Source: Zygaena filipendulae (lineage: Eukaryota > Arthropoda > Insecta > Lepidoptera > Zygaenidae). Taken from it: DNA of 64,000 nucleotides. Below the pieces are notes generated by a model. That model ran no database searches, had not been told where the DNA came from, and saw only the letters and a program-made list of their open reading frames with translations. The stretch is from assembly GCA_907165275.2 (NCBI GenBank), contig OU015654.1, positions 3,117,501 to 3,181,500 of the forward strand, read 5' to 3'. Positions 54,601 to 63,444 of the stretch are shown here, in pieces (the first letter of the stretch is position 1; the number at the start of each line of letters is the position of its first letter). Made by a program: the position numbers and the translations under genes.

Positions 54601-57600
54601 ATCATAATTTTTGTTTCTAGCAGTCAGATTAATAATACCCCTCAAAATTATTGTCAGATTTTAAGCCAACATAACTTGGAGTGCAAGCTGAACCTTCTGT
54701 AAAATAATCTGACACGCTCGAGTATTTCAAAATTGAGATTTTTTTTTGCATTTTCAAAAATTCGCTACTACCTTGCGTCACCTCCAAATTGGCAGATTTT
54801 CGAAGGGGAGCATTTTTAGGGCTCACTTAACATCCCCTTTGAATATCTGACGCGCTGGAGTAAATGTTTTTTTTTTCATTTTCTCCACTTCCGGATGGCC
54901 ACCCCCACCACGCAAATCGGCAGATGAATATATTTTCGATATCAGAGACACCTTGGAGTATCTAAACTACAATATCTGACGCGCTCGAGTATTTCCATTT
55001 TAATATTTTTTTTTACATTTTTGAAAGCCTGTAGAAGCTAAACCCACCGGTGAATGAAAAAATATCATATGACCTTATTTTGTTTATATCTCCTAATCTT
55101 CAAAACCCAATAGGTCCCAACGACGCTCGAGTCGCTTCCGAATTAGCATCGGTATCTCCCGTACTAATAGCAACCTTTTCTAATTTTTCTTTTCCTAGAA
55201 ACCTTATTATTATTTTTTGTTTAAATAAGAATTTTATGAAAAAAATAACATAAAAATACTGACCCACTCGGTCCAAGCGGGTCAGTATTTTTATTTTAAT
55301 AATAATAATAAGCCATTTTCAAGTGATGCGCTAACCAACTAACAGCATTAATTATCATGATTTTCATTAATATTACACAGTAATTGTTCGACTGTCGTAT
55401 TAAAATGTACCTAATAGCATCCATGTTGAAATTTCATACTTGCTTATGTGTTAAAGAAATAATAAAAAATACTGTATTTATACTACTACTGTATAATAAT
55501 ACTATATTTCCAGGGGTGAATATAACACAACACTAGTGATGGCGAGTTATGTGCAGCACCCGGACATAGTTCAGCTGGTCCCGGAGCTCGTGGAGATCCC
55601 GGGTTCCAACGAGCCTAACTCCAGCGCCGTGAACAGCTTCGATGTATGCGCGTACGGCAAGAGTCCGGGACATTCCGAGGTCACGTTCAACGTCACCCCG
55701 CCGGGGTTCGTCAAGTGAGTACACACCTTTATGTCTTTGTGACATTTGAACTTGTATATTTTGTTCATGTATTTGGTTTCTAGAAGTAAATAGATTTAAA
55801 AAGAATACATGTCCCGGGCAGTTTTTGGCGGGAATTAAAGACGGCGGTTCCGTCATCTATATTTTGTGTCGATAAAAAAACTGTTAGAAGAAGATTAGTT
55901 ATGTTTTATCGTGGTGTATCTCTCGTGACATGAGAACTCCTTGGGTGTTTCAAACACGCATCATTCAGTACTTGTAGTATTATACTTATACTAGCTATCC
56001 CCACCGGTTTCACCCGGGGTAAATTCGAAGTTGCTTTGGGAATTCCAGGATAAACTATACGTGTAAACCTTCTTCTTGAATCACTATCTATCTATCTATT
56101 TGAGTTTATCGCAAACAGACAGACGGACGCGGCAGAGGACTTTGTTTTATATTATGTAAGTATGTATAGATAATTGCGGTCGATTTTTTTGTGTCGTACC
56201 ATCAGCCCAGCTATACCCCTTCACGACCTATACGACCGGTCCTTAATGGGCATGTTGACTAATTTTTATTTTTTAGTCCGTCCTGTAGATTATTAAAAAA
56301 TATTGGACACGTATTTTTTCTTTTTTTACGTAATCAAAAAATAACGGCGATATATTGAGTTGAAATTTCGCGTGACGTCACTATTCTGACAATTTGTATG
56401 GCGGTATTGCGGTTAGTGACGTCACGACCTCCTCATCCTAAACTTTAATGAGCTTTATCTCTGTATATTTTAATTTATTTAAAAAAGCAAAAAATACGTG
56501 TCTATTGTTTTTTTATTTTCTAACTGACGGACTAATTAGAATTTTGATTTTCAATAGTAGTCAACATCCCTATTCAATTCAGTTATTTCCATTTTACTTC
56601 ACTATTTTTATTATACCAACTGACTCTGGTCTTTTCAGCATGGACAGTGTATTCCTCCGCATCACGGTGATGCATTCCCACGCCATATACGTGATCTCGA
56701 ACATAATGGGGTGGATATATTTCGCCGCGTGGTCGGTGTCGTTCTACCCCCAAGTGTACACCAACTTCCGGCGCAAGAGCGTGGTGGGACTGAACTTCGA
56801 CTTCTTGGCTTACAACATCATGGGTTTCACGATGTATTCGCTTTTCAACTGCGCACTGTATTTCTCGAAGGAGATCCAGGTGAATATTACTGTCGTGTAC
56901 ATGAAGTACACTCAAGTAGGTACAGTCGTTTACAAAATTTAATATTGTATTTATTTATTTATTTATTTGGGAAACAAACGGTAATTTTTTGCAAATATTA
57001 TTGATATAATTCCAGAACGGATTTGATTGAAGTATTATTGTATGAACCGGAAATAGGACATATAAAGTACATAATTATGTACATTGTACGTACATAACGA
57101 AGTTCGACGACAACGATTACATCCTTAAGCTGCGTTTACGCTCATTCAACAGTTGGTTGAAGCAACGGATTGTCGTACGCAAAGACATTGAATCTCTTTC
57201 ACCGGAAAACTGAACCGTATAAAACATAGAAATACAAGGAAAAAAAGGATTTTCCTTTTTTGAGGCCGTGAAAATGAAACCCCTAATACTGCGATCTCAC
57301 ACACATTTTCAATATCAATCTGAACATAAAAGATTTTTGTTCAATTTTTGTAGGTAACAAAAATTGAATCCTGTTTGTTACCTACAAGAATGTCCTTCTT
57401 TGGATATGGGGCGAGGGAAAATTGTCACTCTTACTCTAAAAAAAATATTCCAGGCGTATTTAATTAACGTGATAAATCTATTATCTAGTATAGTGTAAAG
57501 CAGAATGGTAGTGGATTGATCGCTTGGTCACCCGTTGGAACCTCACCGGTTTTTTTATGAATTTCACCTCTTAAGTGTGTAGGTATACCTATGTCAATCA

Positions 57601-60600
57601 TCTTCTGTAAAAATATACTCTGAATATTTATTTTTGGTGTCATCTTCAGGCGGAGTACTTCAACCGCCACCCGCGCAGCTTGAATCCGGTACAATTGAAC
57701 GACGTGTTCTTTTCGCTGCACGCCGCGTTCGCTACTGCGATCACCATCGCACAGTGCTTCATGTACGAGGTTAGTAAATTTATACTTATGCTACTAGTAA
57801 ATCCCCCGCAGTTTTACTCGCATCACGTTGCCAATGTAGGTATCTATTTTAATTAAAAAATTTCTAAAATATTATAAAAATATTCGTGATTCGTATGCAC
57901 TTGGTTTCTTTTGCCTTCCCTGAAAGGGGTAAATTTTCCTGGAAAAAAAAACGTTACGTAGTTTGCTAGACGTGGCTGTGGATTGGTGTTTACTTGTAAC
58001 GTTCCGTTTTACCAAACTTTGGAAAATATTGATATTAATTAATCTTTCACGAGTATGCTTTTCTCGGGCCCTAATGATGATAATTTTGAAATGTTGAGCC
58101 AACTTCTGTAATTGTAAATTTTATGCAAGTCAATTGATTTTTTATTACTTTGGATTGGTTGTTACAATCACTTATAATCGTCAGCGGATTACAAAAAATA
58201 CTGTCAGTTCGAAATACGTCCTCTACTGAGAAGAACTGAGAAGAGAGTCTTTTTGTATGATGAAGATTATGAATGAAGATTATGATCATATGTACTTATA
58301 AAGTAAGAGAACAAAAAATAATAATCGAATAGAGCTGTGGCGACCTCTATGCCATAATTCACGAACTACAACAAAGTGATGAATACTAGCTAGATAATAA
58401 TAATAATAATAATAATCCACATCACAACACACAGATCTACTTGATCCCACAGTAAGCTATTATTAGCTTGTGTCGTGGAAACCAAGCAAACGTGGTATAT
58501 ACTACATAGAATTACTTATATATTATACTATAGATATATATACACACCCAGACTGGAAAATGGAACCCTGTGTTCATCACACAAAGTCCACCCCCACCGG
58601 GAATCGAACCCGGAACCCCTTGATTAGCGGGTAGGCATGGTGACCTCTGCGCCAATCGGGTCGTCAAATAGAAATCCTGAATTACGCTAACGAAGTTTTC
58701 ACACTGCGTTGCCTATATACGACCTCCGACTATCTACAGCCGGAGCCGCGTTTTCCGGGGCATACCACCTCGCCCGGCGGGAAGCTTCCCCTTTGGTGGC
58801 TGTCGAGCCATATCATCCATCCTGCTCCCGCTACAGAGCAATACGTTCCCAAAGCAGTTACTCATTATAAAAATTATGGTTCAAATAAAGAATTTTTAAA
58901 GTCAAAGTCAAAATCATTTATTCAAATTTGGCCCGCAATGTGGCTCTTTTTGACGTCAATAAAGTTACATTAATTATGACAGCACCCATAAAATATCCAC
59001 CCTTCACAGCTAGTGCTATGGCTAAAGAGAAGCAGCTGCGCAACAAACTCTCCAGTAGCACGCTGTCTGTTTAAAGTTATAATAATATAATATTAGTAAT
59101 AACTCTAAACGAGCATCCATAGTTAAGCTTGTGTCTGTCTGTGCGTCAGCGCGAGGAGCAGCGCGTGTCGCTGACGGCGCGCGGCATCCTGGGCGCGCTC
59201 GCGGCCGTGGTGGCGGTGTCCGCGGCGCTGGCGGGCGCGGCCGTCGTGCACTGGCTCGACTTCCTCTACTACTGCAGCTACATCAAGCTGTGCATCACGC
59301 TCATCAAATACGTGCCGCAGGTGGGTCTGGGCCTGGCTGCTCCCCGAGCATTCGGAGTTCCCGGTTATGATACAGCCTAGCCCTGTTTTCCAATGGGGAT
59401 GTGGACTACTTATGAAAATCTAAATTCTAATTAGTCCGTCAGTTAGAAAATAAAAAAAACAATAGACACGTATTTTTTGCTTTTTCAAATAAATTAAAAT
59501 ACAGACTGTTGTTTTGGTCAGCAACGCGCGTAACGGAGGTAGTAATATAACTAATATGGGTTCTAAAAAAAATATAAAAAAAATATATTTTTTATAATTC
59601 GGAACATTATTTAAAAGAAAATCTCTGCACAAGATATCTAAAAATGTTTACATTAAATGGTAATTGGTAAAGCCTTAGCGCGTAGACTAGAGCTACGGCA
59701 TCTACGCGCTACGAGCAGCTACATCGCGCGTCGCGTCGTCGCCGGTACCTACTTAGGTAGGTACCTACTTTTGCACAAACGTTTTACCTATTTAGATCAC
59801 GGTAAGTAAACAACACATTTTAGACTCTCTTTCCCTCCATATTTTACTGGGCTTAGGACCGGCAAAGGAACTGAATAATTTAGAAATTATTAAATTAGAA
59901 ATGACATTTTTATCCATTAATAATATCCATTAAGTTCTATGGCGCTGTTATTAAGTACCTTTGGCGTATTTAAAAAGGTGAACGAACTTATTTACAATCA
60001 TTAAACGTGATTTACAAATTATTGATTACACATAACACGAAGTCTTCTAAAAGTTTTTTTTATTTACACTGATTTTACGTTAACGGTTTATCTGTTCAGT
60101 GTCTACCGCGTTGCGCGATGCACACAGAAGCACGACATCGCAAATTGTCTTATAATCACGATAAAACAGTTTCATTCTTCGTAATCACTTCTAAAGCGTT
60201 CAGTATCTCTTGTTTTAATGTGTCGGCGTATTCGTCATGCGTACCACTTTACGTCACCCCACAAATAAAAGTCCAATTGAGTTAGATCGGGTGAACGTGG
60301 TGGCCACGGTATGGGTCCACCTCTTCCTATCCAACGATCACCAAACTCCGATGTTAAATGGTCAATGCCAAAGCTTCGCCCAGCATCCCAGGTAGGTATT
60401 CGCGCGCGGCTGCGCACGAAAGTAGGTATTCAAGGACTGCATCTTGAACATTAACAGGGAGCCCAGATTGACCTCTACCTGTTGTGTGACGAGGTGTAGC
60501 GAATGTTACCCATTCCCTGAGACTAAAAACAACAGTCCTTATGGTGTAACGAGTTTCACTTGGACGAGTTGAAAACGTCGCACTCCACTCGGCCACACTA

Positions 60601-61924
60601 TTCGCTTCATCTTCGCTATTACTAAATACTCAATAAATCGTAAATTTCACTATTGGTTAATCCTGCGAACGACCGAGCCATTTTAGCATAGAAACAACGC
60701 ACGCGCAATAGCCGCGGCTGTGGTAGGCAGACTGGCTGGCGCCTGGCGCTGGCCGCAGGCGCTAGCGCCGGCGGGCGGGGGTGGCATATCGCTGCGCCCC
60801 CCGGCCCCCGCCGCCCGGCCGCCCCGCCGCATTCGCCCGCGTTCCCACCGAGGCGGGGTGTATGTAGGTACTATGTACGTAGGTACCATTGCATGCCGTA
60901 TGATGCGCGCTGCGCGCCGCGGTCAACGACCGGTAGCGTAGGCTCGCCCGCTTGTATAAACAAAATAAATAATTTTTTCGGATTTTCCTTGAAAAAATAA
61001 TTATTTTTTTTTATATTTTTTTTGACATCAGTATCGTTAGTACAACCACCTCTGTGACGGGCGTTGTTGACCAAAACAACAGCCTGTATACAGAGATAAA
61101 GCGCATTAAAGTTTAGGATGAGGAGGTCGTGACGTCACTAACCGCAATACCGCCATACAAATTGTCAGAATAGTGACGTCACGCGAAATTTCGACTCAAT
61201 ATATCGCCGTTATTTTTTGATTACGAAAAAAAAAGTACGTGTCCAATATTTTTTATTAATCTTCAAGACTGACTAAAAAATAAAAATTAGTCAACATGCC
61301 CATTACAACACTAAAGCGCTTATGCGGCATAATGCTCAACGTTGAATGTTTCAACTACGGCAATTAGTATGAAAGCATTAGCACAATTCGGTATTGTGCT
61401 CTGATTTTTTGAAGTCGATCCAGTAGTTTTTGGGTTAATTAAATCGTAATGAACAAACAAACCAAAAATATTTTTTCCCCTTTATAGTATAAGTTTAGAC
61501 TAGCTGTGCTTCGCGGACCCACGTGAATTTCGGAGTTCCCGCGGGAATTCCGAGGTAAAAAGGACCCTATGTCCTTTTCTGTAACCCTGACATCATGTGT
61601 GCAAAATTTCATGACGATCGGTTGAGCCGTTATGAAAGTGTGACAGACAGACAGTTACTTTCGCATTTATAATATTAGTAAGGATGAGGATTGTTGGCTT
61701 CAGGCGTACATGAACTACAAGCGCAAGTCGACCGTCGGCTGGAGCATCGGCAACATATTCCTCGACTTCGTGGGCGGCTTCCTCTCCATACTGCAGATGG
61801 TGCTCAACGCGTACAACTACAACGACTGGATCTCCTTCTTCGGTGACGTCACCAAGTTCGGCCTCGGCCTCTTCAGCCTCGTGTTCGACATATTTTTCAT
61901 ATTGCAACACTACGTTTTCTACAG
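51510..61924 (+). CDS. Ctns: Cystinosin (lysosomal cystine/H+ symporter), seven coding exons
   Basis: Exons 51510-51612, 52581-52680, 55514-55714, 56639-56879, 57650-57769, 59150-59320 and 61704-61924 join without a stop into 385 codons plus two bases. Every junction is GT/AG. The protein exports cystine from lysosomes with a proton. It has a signal peptide (hydrophobic [10 protein letters not shown]), a lumenal domain with sequons at N72, N103 and N127, then seven membrane segments with PQ loops FYPQVY (P172, Q173) and YVPQ|AY (P311, Q312). D189 (LNFDF), D333 (FLDF) and GDVTKFGLG match aspartate-bearing motifs conserved in the family. A second Met at residue 22 could be used. Only about 10-20 C-terminal residues are missing; the Tyr-based sorting signal of vertebrates is not visible. 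Confidence 0.93.
51713..51904 (+). mobile_element. Helitron-like element nested in the opposite-oriented one
   Basis: Begins TCCTTACTAAAATTATAAATG and ends hairpin-like CCGCGGGTGAAACAGC and GCGCAGCTAG|T. About 192 bp. Confidence 0.85.
51999..52211 (-). mobile_element. Retroposon fragment nested in the Helitron
   Basis: Opens with GACATAGACATAGACATAAC (short terminal tandem repeat) and TTTATTTGGCATCACAAAAT, then a GC-richer stretch to about 52211. The layout resembles a reversed, 5'-truncated LINE 3' end. Family not identified. Confidence 0.5.
52581..52680 (+). CDS. Ctns: Ctns coding exon 2: start of lumenal domain
   Basis: 100 bp between ATTTTCAG and GTAAGT. Encodes [19 protein letters not shown] and [14 protein letters not shown], the beta-rich lumenal start typical of cystinosins. 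Confidence 0.9.
52831..53666. mobile_element. Foldback-type element with arms over 300 bp (intron 2)
   Basis: The left arm 52831-53156 and the right arm 53285-53666 are near-complete inverted copies, from TTTTCAT...CTCGGAAAGTAGG outward to CCTAGGATAACAATGTACTA inward. The right arm has about 55 extra bases (with GATGGGGTTTGGCCAATAG) missing from the left. Each arm has its own inner hairpin (GTTATCCTCGGGAGAAAG / CTTTCATCCCTAGGATAAC). The spacer of about 125 bp is non-coding. Confidence 0.88.
53740..55000. mobile_element. Unfamiliar element with inverted sets of a ~130-bp repeat (intron 2)
   Basis: The word ACTCGAGCGCGTCAGAT occurs in whole or part on the left at about 53750, 53880 and 54015. 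Its complement ATCTGACGCGCTCGAGTATT occurs on the right at about 54705, 54847 and 54972. ATCTGCCGATTTTC (54081) on the left is matched by the inverted word CGGCAGAT on the right (near 54917, with a TGGCAGAT variant near 54791). The core of about 650 bp is non-coding. The arrangement is that of a transposon with multi-unit terminal inverted repeats; I cannot assign a family and the exact ends are not fixed. Confidence 0.55.
55514..55714 (+). CDS. Ctns: Ctns coding exon 3: lumenal domain
   Basis: 201 bp between TATTTCCAG and GTGAGT. Carries sequons NTT, NSS and NVT, consistent with a heavily glycosylated lumenal segment. The codons are GC-rich compared with the flanking introns. Confidence 0.93.
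55990..56160 (-). mobile_element. Helitron-like fragment (intron 3)
   Basis: CTAGCTATCCCCACCGGTTTC start with a damaged hairpin, then third-subfamily wording (ACAGACAGACGGACGCGGC, GAGGACTTTGTTTTATA). Confidence 0.65.
56248..56570 (-). mobile_element. MITE of the GGGATGTTGAC family, full copy (intron 3)
   Basis: GGGCATGTTGACTAATTTTT at the left and TAGTAGTCAACATCCC at the right. Carries both GTGACGTCAC palindromes (about 56373 and 56416). It lies 68 bases before Ctns exon 4. Confidence 0.88.
56639..56879 (+). CDS. Ctns: Ctns coding exon 4: first membrane segments and first PQ loop
   Basis: 241 bp between TCTTTTCAG and GTGAAT. Encodes the first PQ loop ([18 protein letters not shown]) and LNFDFLAYN, whose Asp (D189) aligns with the proton-coupling Asp of human cystinosin. 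Confidence 0.95.
56880..57649 (+). other. Ctns intron 4, nothing else recognised
   Basis: 770 bp, AT-rich, with a TTTA run (about 56948-56968). Acceptor CATCTTCAG at its end. Confidence 0.7.
57650..57769 (+). CDS. Ctns: Ctns coding exon 5
   Basis: 120 bp, phase 0 at both ends. Encodes [20 protein letters not shown] and [10 protein letters not shown], a signature region of cystinosins (NDVFFSLHA). Confidence 0.95.
58394..58672 (-). mobile_element. tRNA-derived SINE, apparently full length (intron 5)
   Basis: Read on the minus strand it starts near CGACCCGATTGGCGCAGAGG (A box) and has the intact T-arm CCGGGTTCGATTCCCGG (B box). A tRNA-unrelated body with TTGCTTGGTTTCCACGACAC follows, and it ends in an ATT-repeat tail (58395-58417 on the plus strand). 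The tRNA head folds plausibly only in the T arm. A 3' fragment of the same family lies at 39790-39868. Confidence 0.8.
58895..59085 (-). mobile_element. Retroposon 3' end just upstream of Ctns exon 6
   Basis: AAAGTCAAAGTCAAAATC tandem end, then ATTTATTCAAATTTGGCCCG and GCAACAAACTCTCCAGTAGC. This is the common lepidopteran pattern of a reversed LINE tail. It stops about 65 bases before the exon. Confidence 0.55.
59150..59320 (+). CDS. Ctns: Ctns coding exon 6: membrane segments to second PQ loop
   Basis: 171 bp, phase 0. Encodes an Ala/Val-rich membrane helix, then [20 protein letters not shown], the first half of the second PQ loop. Third positions are almost all G or C, in contrast with the surrounding introns. 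Confidence 0.95.
59502..61086 (-). mobile_element. Tc1/mariner-type transposon, 1585 bp, internally deleted
   Basis: Terminal inverted repeats of about 32 bp (CAGACTGTTGTTTTGGTCAG... and its complement, four differences) sit inside duplicated TA (59500-59501 and 61087-61088). It contains a broken transposase on the minus strand and a very GC-rich block (about 60710-60940) of unknown origin. It inserted into a MITE within Ctns intron 6. Confidence 0.92.
60080..60681 (-). pseudogene. Mariner-type transposase remnant
   Basis: From the Met at 60681: [17 protein letters not shown], a frameshift, then an N-terminal domain remnant ([17 protein letters not shown]). The central catalytic part is missing. 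Next comes [20 protein letters not shown] with [10 protein letters not shown], the segment holding the third catalytic Asp in IS630/Tc1/mariner transposases, and after another shift [18 protein letters not shown]. Several stops and shifts make it non-functional. Confidence 0.85.
61405..61497 (-). mobile_element. Helitron-like 5' end (second subfamily)
   Basis: CCAGTAGTTTTTGGGTTAAT, AATCGTAATGAACAAACAAAC and TTTATAGTATAAG, directly followed by the next Helitron-like copy. Confidence 0.6.
61500..61684 (-). mobile_element. Helitron-like element ending 19 bases before a splice acceptor
   Basis: Starts CTAGCTGTGCTTCGCGG and ends TTTATAATATTAGTAAGGA, followed by T. The Ctns exon 7 acceptor AG is at 61702-61703, so the element supplies the branch-point zone of this intron. 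Confidence 0.85.
61704..61924 (+). CDS. Ctns: Ctns coding exon 7: second PQ loop and last membrane segments
   Basis: 221 bp between GGCTTCAG and GTACGT. Encodes [32 protein letters not shown] and [19 protein letters not shown], ending LQHYVFY plus two bases of the next codon, just as human cystinosin ends its last helix. Confidence 0.95.
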
Positions 61925-62158
61925 GTACGTTTATCTTTTTTAATTGGTTGCCTAAAATTGAGGTCGGCCAGTGATGGGTGGCTCGTATTTCGATTCGTTC
62001 GTAATTCAAAATTTGTTAATATATTTGCGATCGAACTTAATCTTCCATATTTGTTTTTTTTTTTATAAATGAAACGGTCAAAGATGTTATGCTAAACAGC
62101 CAAACGATAAACACTATTATTGGTTGACCTCTTATTTTTTATTATTCTTAATTATCAG

Positions 62159-62219
62159 GGTTATCATGTTGCGTCATGGAACTTTTATTTTGAATGGGGA
62201 ATTCACACATATAGATTAG
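62159..62219 (+). CDS. Ctns: Candidate terminal exon of Ctns (uncertain)
   Basis: A strong acceptor (TTATTTTTTATTATTCTTAATTATCAG) ends at 62158. In the phase left by exon 7 it gives Arg and 19 more codons before TAG at 62217-62219, total about 405 residues. The tail lacks the GYDQL-type sorting signal of vertebrates. A second phase-compatible acceptor at about 63210 would add only RIEEL. The true last exon may also lie beyond the window. Confidence 0.35.
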
Positions 62220-63444
62220 AGATGATGGTCGTTTGGAAAAATGTTCAGTTTTATCTCTGCAATGATGAATCATTGACCCGGCTAATTTTAAAAGTATTCG
62301 TGCGTTTTTCAAACTATGACTTGCGCAGCGATTTCGATGAACTTAAATTTAAAATTCGCATCGTTACGCTTCGCTATCGCATGGTCTTTGTTTTTTTTTA
62401 TTTGTGTGTGTGTTTTTTTTAATGTTTTGTTTCTCGTTAAAATGTGAATAATTATGATTCATGGATCTAATTACTGTTAGTAAAACTTTTTTCATGTTCC
62501 GCTTAAAATAAACGGGATGGTTCATTTTATTATCACCATATTATTTGAAAGTGCAACCGTTAGGTAAAAATCAGTTATATTCACGTCCGACATTAAGTCT
62601 AAAATTGAATAACTATATGAAACTAATAATTTATATTCACATTTTGCCGTCGTGTGTGTGACGATGAGTGCAAACTAACACTATGCTAAGCAGGGTTTCA
62701 TTAATACTTGAACTATTATACGTATAGAAAGAGGTGAACAAACGAAAACTAACTTTAACACATCAACATAAAGTTCTTTAATCGCTCTCTTCTTTAATTA
62801 TATCTTTAATTGCTCTCTTTCTTTACATCGTCTAAACTTCTTTATTTTTACGTACTCTGATTTTAGTAAACGTGTAATTTGCGTTATTAAATTGATATAG
62901 ATATATAGATGATATTGATCGTTAACGAGAATTTTAGTACCTACAATAAAGAGTCATACCAATAGACAAGCGAGCAAGAATAAATAAAGAGAACAACGTA
63001 TGGGATGAAAAACAGATGTGAATAACGACAATCGTAGTTTCTATTTAGGGATATCATACTGAAATGGTATAACTCAAAATGATGATAAATATCTATGAAT
63101 AGAATATAAGAAAAAGGAAAATACGGCTGATGAGGTCCACTTGTATTCGCCATATTTACGTGCCTTCGCCTACGAGACTTGAACGCTTAAAGCCCGAATC
63201 TGGTGCAGGATCGAGGAACTATGAATATGGTGTCAGTGCAAAGTCTTGACAGTTCCCTGGACCAAGATAACAACCAACGCATCGATACTTGCCCAACACA
63301 ACATCAAGTCTCCACTCTTCGTGTATGACTCCAGACTCCTGCAATACTTGAGTCAAGATTGTTGTTGGCCAACATTCAAAACACGTAAATCACCATACAA
63401 TTACGCAAAAAATTCAAATTTTACTTATTCCCACATATTAGGTA
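62220..63444. other. Downstream of Ctns exon 7, nothing else recognised
   Basis: AT-rich. No further exon with cystinosin features and no other gene. A CTCTTTAATT-type run lies near 62780-62825. Confidence 0.45.

Larger units (their letters stand above)
59395..61301 (+). mobile_element. MITE of the GGGATGTTGAC family, split by a mariner-type insertion (intron 6)
   Basis: The left part 59395-59501 and the right part 61087-61301 together match the full copies at 40229 and 56248. The break lies in AAAATATACAGAG, where TA is duplicated. Both GTGACGTCAC sites are in the right part. Confidence 0.92.

Noticed and set aside
55533..55856. 107-codon minus-strand frame opposite Ctns exon 3
   Set aside because: GC-rich antisense shadow of a confirmed exon.
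56583..56915. 110-codon minus-strand frame opposite Ctns exon 4
   Set aside because: Antisense shadow of the exon encoding the first PQ loop.
58590..58672. Functional tRNA gene
   Set aside because: Only the T arm pairs well, and it continues into a SINE body with an ATT tail.
60720..60941. Proline/arginine-rich frames on both strands
   Set aside because: Caused by a GC-rich block inside a transposon; no start context or domain.
62120..62422. 100-codon frame after Ctns exon 7 as the cystinosin tail
   Set aside because: Its phase does not match the exon 7 donor; only the short alternative phase from 62159 is compatible.
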